This document shows, in pieces, positions 18,896 to 25,948 of a DNA stretch of 64,000 nucleotides. Every line of letters begins with the position of its first letter. Position 1 is the stretch's first letter. Source of the DNA: Paenalcaligenes suwonensis (GTDB lineage Bacteria; Pseudomonadota; Gammaproteobacteria; Burkholderiales; Burkholderiaceae_B); assembly GCF_011290505.1 (NCBI RefSeq), contig NZ_JAANPV010000012.1, positions 31,201 through 95,200 of the forward strand, given 5' to 3'. Under the pieces are notes generated by a model. That model saw only the letters and a program-made list of their open reading frames with translations, was not told the DNA's origin and did not search any database. A program made the translations under genes and the position numbers.

Positions 18896-18917
18896 AAAAA
18901 CCCGGCTTATGCCGGGT
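18896..18917 (-). terminator. Intrinsic terminator, minus strand, upstream of the DUF4224-int pair
   Basis: ACCCGGC-TTAT-GCCGGGT (7-bp perfect stem) has five A residues on its left, giving a T tract on the minus strand. It would end leftward transcripts from the left operon, so xis/int expression may be separated from the upstream genes. Confidence 0.7.
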
Positions 18918-19060
18918 GTGTAGTTGCGTCTGTAGGTTTAGATTTGTAGTTTTCTTTTTGTTACGTTTTTCGTGGTGAATTTAAAATTCTGCTATGTAGA
19001 CTGTTCATACGCTGATGAAATAATCATAATTTAAGAGACTTTTTGTGTTGAGAGGGCACT

Positions 19061-19360
19061 ATGGGTGAGAGTGAGTTTGTTAAATACGAAATAAGCCCAG
19101 CTCGGATCATATTTGCCTTTCACACAGCAGAAAACCAAAGGGTTATAGCGCAAGTGTCGCTTTACGCACTAGAGAGGCTGGCTGGGAGAGAATTGCGTAA
19201 TGCTGATATGTGTATAGAGGCTTATGTGTTACACAAAGAAGCTATACATTCTGTTGTCTTAAACAGTCGTAGCATCAGCAGTAGTGAGCTTGTTACAGTG
19301 GCGCTTCCTGATGTGTTGAAAACTAGACTAAACGCCAAGGAAGCATCCTTAGACGCATAG
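19061..19360 (+). CDS. Small DUF1488-like protein, copy A
   Basis: A 99-residue protein on the plus strand among minus-strand early genes. Its core (RIIFAFHTAENQRVIAQVS, LYALERLAGRELRNADMC, HKEAIHSVVLNS) has the strand-strand-helix-helix order of DUF1488-like proteins. The core is visibly homologous to the smaller gene at 20403-20597, with 16 identities in the last 38 aligned positions. Being singly placed with opposite polarity suggests a moron expressed from the lysogen. Function unknown. Confidence 0.65.
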   Translation: MGESEFVKYEISPARIIFAFHTAENQRVIAQVSLYALERLAGRELRNADMCIEAYVLHKEAIHSVVLNSRSISSSELVTVALPDVLKTRLNAKEASLDA

Positions 19361-19381
19361 GGCATTTCAGCTTTGCATCGC

Positions 19382-20194
19382 TCAAACTTCAGGCGGATGC
19401 ACAGGGCAAGGCCACTTCTGCGTGCCATCAACAGATGGGCAGGTGCATGTGGTTTTGTCAGGATTTAGCGCGATTGCTACTTTCCAATTCCAGTTTTGGG
19501 GATCAGAAAGGTAATGCCCCAGAAGAAAGTGAAGGGCAGCTGCTTGTTCATTCTCGGCGCGTTTTTTTATTTCATGACCGCTGTCGCGTAACAACTGAGC
19601 GATTCCAGCGCACATAAAGTTTGGCCGCCCCAAGATTGCTATTAGGTCATCATTAAGCGGGGGCAGGGGCTCCTGCGCTGCAACGATGTCGGTAGGTACT
19701 GCTGCAGCGGATGCGAAGAGATCAGCATAGCGACTGCGCATTTGATCATGCGTGAGCATTTTGCTATCAGGTTGTCCATCAGCATTAATGAAGTCGAACC
19801 GGATGAGGCCAGGCTGTACCTGTTCGCTCTTGATCGCCAGCCCTGATGGTGTAAGAACAGCATCCGGTATGTCGGTGATGCTGCAATGCTCGATCCATTG
19901 CGCCTGGGCGGCAGGGGATGCTGCGTTACCCATTTTCCAAAACGATTCTAGCCAATGCCCCTCCGGTGGCCGGTAAGTGTTCAGCCGCCCAAACTCAAAT
20001 GCGCCAGTGATTCCATCGGATGTAAGGGCGCGTATGCCTAGAGGGTCTAAGTTGAGGCTATAGGGGCGCATGCCTTTGCCAGCAAGTTCTTTCGCCAACA
20101 TATCCATATCATCTGCATGCTGCTGGCGTTCAAATTTGATCAGCTTCACCAGGTCAGGCTGGCTTAGATTTTCGATTTCTTGTATCTGTGTCAT
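19382..20194 (-). CDS. Hypothetical phage early protein with C-terminal Cys/His cluster
   Basis: About 270 residues. The N-terminus is a helical segment (EIENLSQPDLVKLIKFERQQ), the middle contains GAFEFGRLNTYRPPEGHWLE, and the C-terminus ends in TCTCPSVDGTQKWPCPVHPP, which may bind a metal. Proteins with this tail occur in betaproteobacterial prophages but I know of no assigned function. I favour ATG 20194; a GTG at 20233 adds 13 residues, and neither has a clear ribosome site. It is transcribed toward the integrase. Confidence 0.6.
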   Translation of the reverse strand: MTQIQEIENLSQPDLVKLIKFERQQHADDMDMLAKELAGKGMRPYSLNLDPLGIRALTSDGITGAFEFGRLNTYRPPEGHWLESFWKMGNAASPAAQAQWIEHCSITDIPDAVLTPSGLAIKSEQVQPGLIRFDFINADGQPDSKMLTHDQMRSRYADLFASAAAVPTDIVAAQEPLPPLNDDLIAILGRPNFMCAGIAQLLRDSGHEIKKRAENEQAAALHFLLGHYLSDPQNWNWKVAIALNPDKTTCTCPSVDGTQKWPCPVHPPEV

Positions 20195-20402
20195 GTGGGT
20201 GGCTTCTATGTATAGGCGTAAAAAGAAACGCACTAAGCTAAGCTTGTGCGTCTGTGGGGGGTGGGTTTTTGTAACAATTTGAGCTTTGTTGAAGCTTTAA
20301 TAATCGCTAGGATATCAATGCAGGAGTATGGGTATCGAGTAATGCATCTATAGAAGCAAGAATAGGTGCGTTATTTTTTAATAAAACTCACAGAGAAAGA
20401 CT

Positions 20403-20597
20403 ATGCGCGCTGAATATATAGAGGAACCGTCAGGAGTACTTTTTTTGTTTTTACAGGAAGGTGATAAAACCTTGGGTTGGGTCTCAAAAAGCTCTTTGGA
20501 GTCTTATGCCAAAGAGGAGCTAACACCTGATGGGTGTGTGAGCGTATACCATGCGCATAAAACAATAATTCAAAAGGCTGTTTTGAGTAGCGAGTAA
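20403..20597 (+). CDS. Small DUF1488-like protein, copy B
   Basis: A 64-residue protein (GVLFLFLQEGDKTLGWVSKS, then LTPDGCVSVYHAHKTIIQKA) paralogous to the gene at 19061-19360 but lacking its N-terminal segment. The ribosome site is GAGAAAG before ATG 20403. It has its own terminator at 20624 and again runs opposite to its neighbours, so it is a self-contained moron. Function unknown. Confidence 0.65.
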   Translation: MRAEYIEEPSGVLFLFLQEGDKTLGWVSKSSLESYAKEELTPDGCVSVYHAHKTIIQKAVLSSE

Positions 20598-20623
20598 GTA
20601 TAAGAAGTGTGCAATCAATCAAG

Positions 20624-20649
20624 AAAGCGGCATTTTTATGCCGCTTTTT
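20624..20649 (+). terminator. Intrinsic terminator after the DUF1488-like copy B
   Basis: AAAGCGGCAT / ATGCCGCTTT, 10-bp perfect stem, followed by a T tract. Confidence 0.9.
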
Positions 20650-20796
20650 CGCGCCTTAGGCAAATAAAGCTGAGATTTTTCACTTGGAGCCCCATAAGTA
20701 ATTACTCTAGTTTGTATCGACAAAGCAATAAAAAGTAACGTATTGTTATAGTCGTATCTATTGCATACGGCTAGAGGTATCTACAAGGAGAGTGAA

Positions 20797-20934
20797 ATGT
20801 TTTGTTTTCCTGTTTGGGTAGTTATCTGGTGCAGGCTGGTTGTATTCTATTGCTTGATGCTCCTCGTTTATTTTTTTTGCTTATGGATAGCGGGGCGTAT
20901 AAGAGTCAAAACTAAGATAGGAGGAGGTGATTAA
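20797..20934 (+). CDS. 45-residue membrane protein
   Basis: ATG 20797 follows AAGGAG by 6 nt and opens a 45-codon frame that is one long hydrophobic stretch (FPVWVVIWCRLVVFYCLMLL, VYFFCLW) ending in a basic cytoplasmic tail (GRIRVKTK). It is too short for routine callers but the initiation signal is strong. Its last codons form the sequence AGGAGGTGAT, a perfect complement of the 16S rRNA 3' end, with no start codon after it. Function unknown; holin-like or exclusion peptides have this shape. Confidence 0.55.
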   Translation: MFCFPVWVVIWCRLVVFYCLMLLVYFFCLWIAGRIRVKTKIGGGD

Positions 20935-20938
20935 ACTA

Positions 20939-21103
20939 TTATCGGATCACCTTGTCGTCTAAGTTGCGCTTCAAGCGAACGTTAGAGCTTAGGAGAGCGG
21001 GCGCTTTCCCACCATGCGCTGTTTGAGCTTCTTCCGCTCGCTGCAAGTTGTATTGAGCAAGCGGGGATAGGGTAGGGGTAACAGCTTTCTTTGTTCGTTT
21101 CAC
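20939..21103 (-). CDS. 54-residue hydrophilic phage protein
   Basis: GTG at 21103 overlaps the TGA of the preceding tiny gene (GTGA) with GGAAGG upstream. The product (KRTKKAVTPTLSPLAQYNLQ, RAEEAQTAHGGKAPALLSSN) is basic and helical, with no recognised domain. A longer frame from 21181 would run through a different, membrane-protein frame upstream and is not needed. Confidence 0.55.
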   Translation of the reverse strand: MKRTKKAVTPTLSPLAQYNLQRAEEAQTAHGGKAPALLSSNVRLKRNLDDKVIR

Positions 21104-21195
21104 GATGCCTTCCAAATTCCAAAAATAAGGGCTGGAATAACCAACCCGATTAATATTGCGACGAATGCCCATAGGTGCCATCTTTTAACTTTCAC
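21100..21195 (-). CDS. 31-residue single-TM protein
   Basis: GTG 21195 follows GGAGGG by 6 nt. The product is KVKRWHLWAFV, then AILIGLVIPALIFGIWKAS: a basic start and one membrane helix. It overlaps the stop of the 21185 gene upstream and its own stop overlaps the next start, a chain of coupled small genes. Function unknown. Confidence 0.5.
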   Translation of the reverse strand: MKVKRWHLWAFVAILIGLVIPALIFGIWKAS

Positions 21196-21442
21196 GTCTT
21201 ACCCTCCATCCTCCGGTACCACCATCCTCGTCACCGTAGGCCATACCAAGGGGCGAAATTTCGGTGCCGAGCGCGATTTTTCCAGTTGAGTGATAGCAGT
21301 ATGTTTCGCAGCGCCTTAGCATCAGTAAGATGTGGCCGCCGTCGTCCTCTGTTAGCTTAAAAAATTGCCCCGGTTCAATATGCTGAATGCGGGGCTTAGG
21401 TTTATATCCGTTGAGTACTTTTTTCTTTGTGGGTTCGCTCAT
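21185..21442 (-). CDS. 85-residue hypothetical phage protein
   Basis: A soluble protein (KVLNGYKPKPRIQHIEPGQF, FKLTEDDGGHILLMLRRCET) ending GDEDGGTGGWRVRRES. I do not recognise a family. Its ATG overlaps the stop of the 36-residue gene upstream (ATGA) and its end overlaps the next gene, so it belongs to the tightly tiled left-arm operon. Confidence 0.55.
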   Translation of the reverse strand: MSEPTKKKVLNGYKPKPRIQHIEPGQFFKLTEDDGGHILLMLRRCETYCYHSTGKIALGTEISPLGMAYGDEDGGTGGWRVRRES

Positions 21443-21549
21443 AAGCCACCACGTTTCACCACTTCATTGAAATAGACTAGCCAGCCGACGGCAGCTAAGC
21501 AGATGACTACTGCTAAGACGGACCAGCCTGCGCACTTCTTACACCACAC
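21439..21549 (-). CDS. 36-residue single-TM protein with N-terminal CxxC
   Basis: GTG 21549 with GGAG 8 nt upstream. The product begins MWCKKCAGW (a Cys-x-x-Cys pair) and continues as a membrane helix (SVLAVVICLAAVGWLVYF). It overlaps the next gene by ATGA. Function unknown. Confidence 0.5.
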   Translation of the reverse strand: MWCKKCAGWSVLAVVICLAAVGWLVYFNEVVKRGGL

Positions 21550-21567
21550 GTTTACTTCTCCATAGAA

Positions 21568-21583
21568 CCCCGCTTGCGCGGGG
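21568..21583. other. Intercistronic hairpin
   Basis: CCCCGC-TTGC-GCGGGG; on the minus-strand transcript the loop is GCAA, a stable GNRA tetraloop. It lies between the DUF2303 gene stop and the next start and may stabilise the upstream message. Confidence 0.5.
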
Positions 21584-21600
21584 CTTTGTTCGCAATATGA

Positions 21601-22392
21601 TTAAGGGGTGCCACGCAGAATCTGCTGTCCGGTTTCAGTCGCGATTTTGGCGAACACATCACGCGCAGCATCTTCAATGATTTTGTGGGGGCGAACCATT
21701 TCGTACCACATCACCAGGTTGGCATCGTTGATGCGGTAGCGCAGGCGGCATTCAATTTTGTAGCCTTCGCCGCCGTCGAGAACAGCAATACCTATTTTGA
21801 AAGTTTCAGGGATTTGCAGCTTACCCTTGGAAGAAGTCCCTTTAATTTCTTCTTCGTATGTAAGCTCTGTCTGCCCATTCTGCAGACGGATACCAGACGA
21901 GAAGTTCACTTGTTTTTTGGCCTGTAGGCTGCGCGAGATTTCCAGCATGTCAGCGCCAGCAGGTTCTACGATGTCAGGTAGGTTGCGTTCAATAAACTCC
22001 GCAAATTCTGCCTGCTTCATTGCTTTACCATCGCTCTTAGACCATTCCAGCCATTCAGGCGAGAATGGGCAGGCGTATTTCACTCTATGGTCTTTCCAAC
22101 CGGCACTTTCATGTGTGTGGTCGTTAAGTACGCCGGTGAAGCTGGGCGGGTTCAGCTTAGCGTAAATCTGGCTGGTGTCCGTGGCATGTTTATTGAAGTA
22201 CTGGATAAAGCTACCTGCATCATCCGTGACTACAGCGCCAGTCTTGCGAGTAGGGGTTGGTAGATGAGATTCAAGCGTAATGATGCTGTAGCCATCAGGT
22301 ACGATGGCGTATGCACCATCGGCACCAGGTATAGCAACAGGCTTCCCGAGTGCGGCGCCGGCGGCGAGTGCGTCAGAAACAATTTTTTCCAT
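21601..22392 (-). CDS. DUF2303 family phage protein
   Basis: A 263-residue protein matching DUF2303 (YfdQ-like) in layout: GYSIITLESHLPTPTRKTGA, an FIQYFNKHA segment, NDHTHESAGWKDHRVKYACP, EWLEWSKSDGKAMKQAEFAE, and C-terminal CRLRYRINDANLVMWYEMVR. The family is common in the recombination region of lambdoid and Mu-like phages next to SSB and recombinases; its biochemical role is not established. It is preceded by a 111-residue companion gene, 14 bp away. Confidence 0.82.
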   Translation of the reverse strand: MEKIVSDALAAGAALGKPVAIPGADGAYAIVPDGYSIITLESHLPTPTRKTGAVVTDDAGSFIQYFNKHATDTSQIYAKLNPPSFTGVLNDHTHESAGWKDHRVKYACPFSPEWLEWSKSDGKAMKQAEFAEFIERNLPDIVEPAGADMLEISRSLQAKKQVNFSSGIRLQNGQTELTYEEEIKGTSSKGKLQIPETFKIGIAVLDGGEGYKIECRLRYRINDANLVMWYEMVRPHKIIEDAARDVFAKIATETGQQILRGTP

Positions 22393-22406
22393 GACTGATT
22401 TTTTCC

Positions 22407-22742
22407 TTATACGGTTTTAAGGTTTTGGGGTTTTTCGGAACCAATGGTTTTCAAGCCTTCGATAGTCATTTGGCGTGGATCCTCGCGCTGGAGGTTGCCT
22501 TCGGGCGTGGCCCACATAATGGAGCCGCCTTTTTCGAGCTCAGGCACTGTGGATTTAATGGTGTCTGTGATTTCCAGTTCACCGCTCTTTCCCGGCTTGA
22601 GTTTGATTTGAAGGGTAAGTGATCCAACCTTCCCTGTATTAATGCAAGCGTTTACTACTTCCTGCATTTTTTCGGTTAGTTCGTCGTGGAGGGTTCCATA
22701 ACGGAGGTCTTGAAGAACCTCGCCAAAGGTTTTGTTGCTCAT
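22407..22742 (-). CDS. Hypothetical phage protein paired with DUF2303
   Basis: A 111-residue protein (FGEVLQDLRYGTLHDELTEK, LTLQIKLKPGKSGELEITDT) ending KTIGSEKPQNLKTV. A gene of this type regularly precedes DUF2303 in phages, but no function is known to me. A terminator-like hairpin lies 15 bp upstream, between it and ssb. Confidence 0.6.
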   Translation of the reverse strand: MSNKTFGEVLQDLRYGTLHDELTEKMQEVVNACINTGKVGSLTLQIKLKPGKSGELEITDTIKSTVPELEKGGSIMWATPEGNLQREDPRQMTIEGLKTIGSEKPQNLKTV

Positions 22743-22756
22743 GATTTCCTCGGATT

Positions 22757-22780
22757 AAAAAAGCCGCAGGATAAGCGGCT
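22757..22780 (-). terminator. Intrinsic terminator between ssb and the DUF2303 pair
   Basis: AGCCGC / GCGGCT with a 7-base loop, followed on the minus strand by six T. It lies inside the left operon, so read-through or antitermination must occur for the genes beyond it unless they have their own promoter. Confidence 0.7.
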
Positions 22781-22813
22781 GTTGTTGGGGTATGTGGCAG
22801 GGTGGTTTATTTC

Positions 22814-23314
22814 TTAAATTACGTATTCACAGCGAGCGAGCAGCGGAGCGAACGGGATATCGTCGTCCATGTCAGCAATGCCGCCACCCTGACTTGCTGC
22901 TTGGTACGGGTTGCTTTTTGGGTTTTGGGTAGGTGCTCGCTGCTGCGGAGGTGCACTGTACTCACCATCATTGCCACCATCACGACCACCTAGCATTTGC
23001 ATTTGGTCGGCGATGATTTCAGTGGTGTAGTTGTCTTTACCGTCTTGGCCTTGCCATTTGCGTGTGCGCAGGCGGCCTTCAACGTAGACCGAGCGGCCTT
23101 TTTTCAGGTACTCGCCAGCGATTTCGGCTAGGCGGTTGTAGAACACGACTCTATGCCATTCGGTATCTTCTATCGTGTCGCCGGAGCGCTTGTCAGTCCA
23201 CTTGGAGGAGGTGGCGATTGAGATATTGCAGATGGCGTTACCTTCTGCGCTGTAACGTACTTCCGGATCACGGCCTAAGTTGCCCACCAGAATTACCTTG
23301 TTAACTGAAGCCAT
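22814..23314 (-). CDS. ssb: Single-stranded DNA-binding protein
   Basis: A 166-residue SSB: N-terminal OB fold (residues 1-112; [54 protein letters not shown]), then a Gln/Gly/Pro-rich linker. It coats ssDNA during phage replication and recombination. The acidic tip DMDDDIPF, which in bacterial SSB is the very end and recruits partner proteins, is here followed by 11 more residues ([11 protein letters not shown]). ATG 23314 lies 3 bases after the upstream membrane-protein gene. Confidence 0.92.
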   Translation of the reverse strand: MASVNKVILVGNLGRDPEVRYSAEGNAICNISIATSSKWTDKRSGDTIEDTEWHRVVFYNRLAEIAGEYLKKGRSVYVEGRLRTRKWQGQDGKDNYTTEIIADQMQMLGGRDGGNDGEYSAPPQQRAPTQNPKSNPYQAASQGGGIADMDDDIPFAPLLARCEYVI

Positions 23315-23317
23315 GAA

Positions 23318-23518
23318 TTATTGTCCGGGGTAGGGGCCGGTGAAGGCCAAGATTACATAAATGGTGATGCAGACCAGCCAGCTCCAAAAGTACGCTTGTG
23401 TGGGTATTACTTCGCTGGGGTCGATAGGTGGTCGGATGTGGTGTTGCCAAATCCATGTGACGGTACCGCCAACAGCAAAGGCGAGCGTCCACAGGAACAG
23501 GCTAGCAAGCATGCTCAT
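23318..23518 (-). CDS. 66-residue two-TM protein upstream of ssb
   Basis: Two hydrophobic helices (SLFLWTLAFAVGGTVTWIW and YFWSWLVCITIYVILAFTG) flank a polar HHIRPPIDPSEV loop. Ribosome site AGGAA, ATG 23518. It ends 3 bases before ssb, so it is in the same operon. Function unknown. Confidence 0.6.
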   Translation of the reverse strand: MSMLASLFLWTLAFAVGGTVTWIWQHHIRPPIDPSEVIPTQAYFWSWLVCITIYVILAFTGPYPGQ

Positions 23519-23716
23519 GATGTATTTCCTGTTGAGTTGTGGGCGGTGAGCCCATTGGATAGTAAATAGCCAGCACCGTGCGGAGCCGCTGCAATAGTGG
23601 CTCTGGCTGTGCTGTTAAGGGAGTGTCCCCAGCGTTATCAACAGATCGTGGGGATAATTGTTTGAAGCATAAAAAGTGCGCTGTATACTTGCCAGAGTTT
23701 CTTGGAGTAACCTGCG

Positions 23717-23863
23717 ATGAAAAAATTACTAATTTGCTTACTTGCTTTTGGATTAACGGCCTGTGCGGTGTATACGCCAAGAGGTTCCGTTGTGGTTGAT
23801 CCTGATGGGAACTTACAGCAAAGACATTGCCCACCGGGTCAGGCCAAGAAAGGCAATTGTTAA
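23717..23863 (+). CDS. Small secreted lipoprotein
   Basis: A 48-residue lipoprotein: MKKLLICLLAFGLTAC is a signal peptide with lipobox LTAC, and the mature part ends HCPPGQAKKGNC, a tail seen on small Cys-rich lipoproteins of proteobacteria. Ribosome site GGAG, ATG 23717. It is transcribed opposite to the left operon, which fits expression in the lysogen (surface modification or exclusion, inferred). It is below the length most callers accept. Confidence 0.65.
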   Translation: MKKLLICLLAFGLTACAVYTPRGSVVVDPDGNLQQRHCPPGQAKKGNC

Positions 23864-23996
23864 GCCGTTTACCATTAAGGGCGGTGGTTACTGCCTAGGG
23901 TGTCAGGTTTAACAAGCTATTTGAGGTGAAGTGTCCTATGCTGTAAGAGTCATACAGCAATTTTGCTGATGTCGAAGTTTACTCATAGGGGTTGTA

Positions 23997-24161
23997 ATGA
24001 ATAAAAGCGAGAAGTCACCAAAGAGGGTGAGGCCACAAAGCTCAGACTCCGTTTCGAATAAACCGGGTTGGCCTGCGCAACCATCCAGCGCTGGTATCAA
24101 AAGGGCAAGTTTTGCTCATTCTCGTAAACCAGTTAATCGGGGTTCAGGCAGAGGTCGATAG
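23997..24161 (+). CDS. 54-residue basic, disordered protein
   Basis: ATG 23997 with GGGG 7 nt upstream. The product is rich in Lys, Arg, Ser and Pro (KSEKSPKRVRPQSSDSVSNK, PGWPAQPSSAG) and ends RGSGRGR. No domain is seen; nucleic-acid binding is possible from composition. It lies between a lipoprotein and a cold-shock gene on the same strand. Confidence 0.5.
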   Translation: MNKSEKSPKRVRPQSSDSVSNKPGWPAQPSSAGIKRASFAHSRKPVNRGSGRGR

Positions 24162-24269
24162 AGTTGTGTCAGGTAAGATTCGGCTGTTACAAACTATACC
24201 TATCTTTAACTGGCCATACATGACACTATGAATGCAGGGATATTTTTCCCTGATGATTTAGGATTTATA

Positions 24270-24482
24270 TTGAAAACAGAAATCGGTATTGTGAAGTGGT
24301 TTGATAACACACGTGGCTTTGGCTTTATCATGCCAGAGGATGGTAGTAAGGACCTCTTCGCACACCATAGTGAAATCCAAGGTGATGGATATCACAAATC
24401 GCTTGATGAAAACCAACGAGTATCTTTCGTTGTTGGCCAAGGTCAAAAAGGACCATGCGCCACAAGAATTCAAGCTGTCTAA
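24270..24482 (+). CDS. Cold-shock domain protein (CspA family)
   Basis: A 70-residue cold-shock domain with RNP1 [12 protein letters not shown] and RNP2 DLFAHHSEI, the second departing slightly from the usual VFVHFS. CspA proteins bind single-stranded RNA and act as chaperones or antiterminators. I place the start at TTG 24270, which gives exactly the family length and has AGGA 8 nt upstream; ATG 24228 would add 14 unrelated residues and lacks a ribosome site. It has its own terminator. Confidence 0.8.
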   Translation: MKTEIGIVKWFDNTRGFGFIMPEDGSKDLFAHHSEIQGDGYHKSLDENQRVSFVVGQGQKGPCATRIQAV

Positions 24483-24489
24483 TACAGCC

Positions 24490-24557
24490 GTTCTTGCATA
24501 ACACAGCAAGAACATAAGAGAGTAAAGACCGGTGACTTTACGAAGCGCCGGTTTTTT
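24490..24557 (+). terminator. Hairpin plus intrinsic terminator after the csp gene
   Basis: GTTCTTGC / GCAAGAAC (8-bp perfect, 24490-24513) is followed by ACCGG...CCGGT (24528-24552) with a T6 tract. The second is the likely terminator; the first may protect the short mRNA. Confidence 0.7.
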
Positions 24558-24744
24558 GTTTACCGCAAAGCCCCATAGTGCTTAAGTGCGTTAACACACA
24601 TCTACAACAATCATAAAAAAGGCCAGCATCCTCGCTCGCCTATAACTTTTTACTACGCGTTCACTTTTTTCTACGCTACGCTTTTGGCAGCACCAGCTCC
24701 CGACCGCTCTCAATGAACAATATGAAGAAGCGTTGGAGATCTTA

Positions 24745-24921
24745 ATGATTTACCACAAACTGAATCAGGGTGGCATGAGCCCCCTGCACGTATCCCCTTT
24801 GCTTGAACCTAAACAAACTGCTAAACAGCAAGAAGAACAAGCTCAAGAAAGGCGACTTACCGAAATCCGTCGTAACTTTGTCCGCAACCTGAAAAACAGG
24901 TTTCCTGGGCTACCTTACTAA
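24745..24921 (+). CDS. 58-residue helical hypothetical protein
   Basis: ATG 24745 follows GGAG by 6 nt. The product (MIYHKLNQGGMSPLHVSPLL, then KQQEEQAQERRLTEIRRNFV) is charged and helical at its C-terminal half and ends KNRFPGLPY. It is followed by its own terminator, so it is a single-gene unit. No family recognised. Confidence 0.5.
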   Translation: MIYHKLNQGGMSPLHVSPLLEPKQTAKQQEEQAQERRLTEIRRNFVRNLKNRFPGLPY

Positions 24922-24948
24922 TTAGCAAGTAATAACACCTTGCCACCT

Positions 24949-24972
24949 AAGCCGCCTTTCTAGGCGGCTTTT
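24949..24972 (+). terminator. Intrinsic terminator
   Basis: AAGCCGCC-TTTCTA-GGCGGCTT (8-bp stem) followed by T residues. Its stem resembles the repeated terminators of the accessory island. Confidence 0.85.
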
Positions 24973-24988
24973 GCTTGGCTCAGGCTGC

Positions 24989-25279
24989 TCATGGCTGCTT
25001 TGCCTCCATTGCGGCGTCATCAATCCTTTTTATTGCCATAGCTAGATCAAATGGCTTGCGATTGATAGCGCGAAGCCATGGCAACCATTCATTCCATAGT
25101 TCAGCATCTTTGCGCAGCTGCTGTATCTCAGGGGATTGCAGTAAGGCTTGCTCGATATTGCGTAGGCATTGGTTAACGTTTTTGATGGTGACTGTCTCAC
25201 CGTCAATATCGACCTCAGCGACAAGGCACTGCATTGCTTCTTTTATTTCCGCATCACTTAGGACTGTTGGGTTGCTCAT
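24989..25279 (-). CDS. Hypothetical phage protein, 96 residues
   Basis: An acidic helical protein (VLSDAEIKEAMQCLVAEVDI, NVNQCLRNIEQALLQSPEIQ, WNEWLPWLRAINRKPFDLAM). No family recognised. First gene read on the minus strand after a 150-bp region full of inverted repeats. Confidence 0.5.
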   Translation of the reverse strand: MSNPTVLSDAEIKEAMQCLVAEVDIDGETVTIKNVNQCLRNIEQALLQSPEIQQLRKDAELWNEWLPWLRAINRKPFDLAMAIKRIDDAAMEAKQP

Positions 25280-25298
25280 GCTGGCCTCCTATTAATCA

Positions 25299-25403
25299 CA
25301 GTTTGACGCGCTCCATTCCCATAAAGCAGGGTGGTGTAAACACGGTCTATAGACAGGTGGTTGGTATATCGGGGCTAAACCGATACTGAAACGCGCCAAA
25401 CTG
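25299..25403. repeat. Large intergenic inverted repeat 1
   Basis: CAGTTTGACGCG at 25299-25310 pairs with CGCGCCAAACTG at 25392-25403 (11 of 12). The enclosed DNA holds the palindrome GTCTATAGAC (25345-25354) and the hairpin ATCGG...CCGAT. The 153-bp gap between genes contains no frame with a ribosome site. Confidence 0.6.
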
Positions 25404-25432
25404 TGCCGACTGAATCAATCGGCTAATTCTGG

Positions 25433-25744
25433 TTAAGAGAGTTCTAGGCGTTGAAGCACGTTAGATAACGCAGCATTTAGGCCGTTAATCCGGTCGGTTG
25501 CTGAGCGCATCGATTCACCAAGTTGAGTTTGAGGGAACTTCCCGGGCTCGCCGCCTATGCTCGCAGGCTCTGATGGATGCATAACCTGCTCCAGTCGCGC
25601 CATAAGTTCGCTCACCGTAGATTCAAGAGCGGCTAACCCATTGCGCTGCAAAAGCATCTCACGCTCAATTTCAAGCTCTTTGTGATCGGATAAGGCATAA
25701 ATAACACTGTGTGCGGCGTGTTGCTCAGTAATGTGTTTGTTCAT
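25433..25744 (-). CDS. Hypothetical coiled-coil phage protein
   Basis: About 103 residues from ATG 25744 (ribosome site GAGGA): SVIYALSDHKELEIEREMLL, AALESTVSELMARLEQVMHP, and a C-terminal helix NGLNAALSNVLQRLELS. Helical with heptad-like hydrophobic spacing. The frame is open 27 codons further upstream but that part is proline-rich without initiation signals. Confidence 0.55.
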   Translation of the reverse strand: MNKHITEQHAAHSVIYALSDHKELEIEREMLLQRNGLAALESTVSELMARLEQVMHPSEPASIGGEPGKFPQTQLGESMRSATDRINGLNAALSNVLQRLELS

Positions 25745-25847
25745 TGATTCCTCGCTTAGTGGGTTCCGTGCTGTGAATGAGGGCGGGCGTGTTGGGTTAC
25801 GCGCAGGTGGCATTTGTGATTGCATTGGTTAATCCTGTCTTGGTGGG

Positions 25848-25919
25848 TTTTGGTAGACGCTCTGCAAAGCCTACGTGTGTGCTGGGGAACCGACCCCCTA
25901 TGCAGAGCGCCTGCCAAAA
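25848..25919. repeat. Large intergenic inverted repeat 2
   Basis: A 19-base arm at 25848-25866 pairs with 25901-25919 at 17 of 19 positions (CGCTCTGCA / TGCAGAGCG is perfect in the core). The loop has GGGG...CCCC. It fills the gap between two minus-strand genes and has no coding capacity. Confidence 0.65.
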
Positions 25920-25948
25920 AGCCCTACTGAGAGGGCATATTTATTGAT

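Noticed and set aside
19382..20233. Recombinase (RecT/Erf) assignment for the 270-residue early gene
   Set aside because: No recombinase motif is visible; the Cys/His C-terminus and layout do not fit RecT, Erf or Red beta.
20939..21181. 80-residue reading of the 54-residue left-arm gene
   Set aside because: Its first 26 codons are the wrong frame of a small membrane protein gene; the GTG at 21103 has the ribosome site.
23301..23492. 63-codon minus-strand frame overlapping the two-TM protein upstream of ssb
   Set aside because: Shadow frame; the +1 alternative at 23318-23518 has two coherent membrane helices and a ribosome site.
23578..23799. 73-codon plus-strand frame before the small lipoprotein
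   Set aside because: No ribosome site, random composition, and it overlaps the lipoprotein in another frame, which has a signal peptide and a good start.
25299..25919. CRISPR array or insertion sequence
   Set aside because: The repeats are inverted, not regularly spaced direct repeats, and no transposase or target duplication is present.
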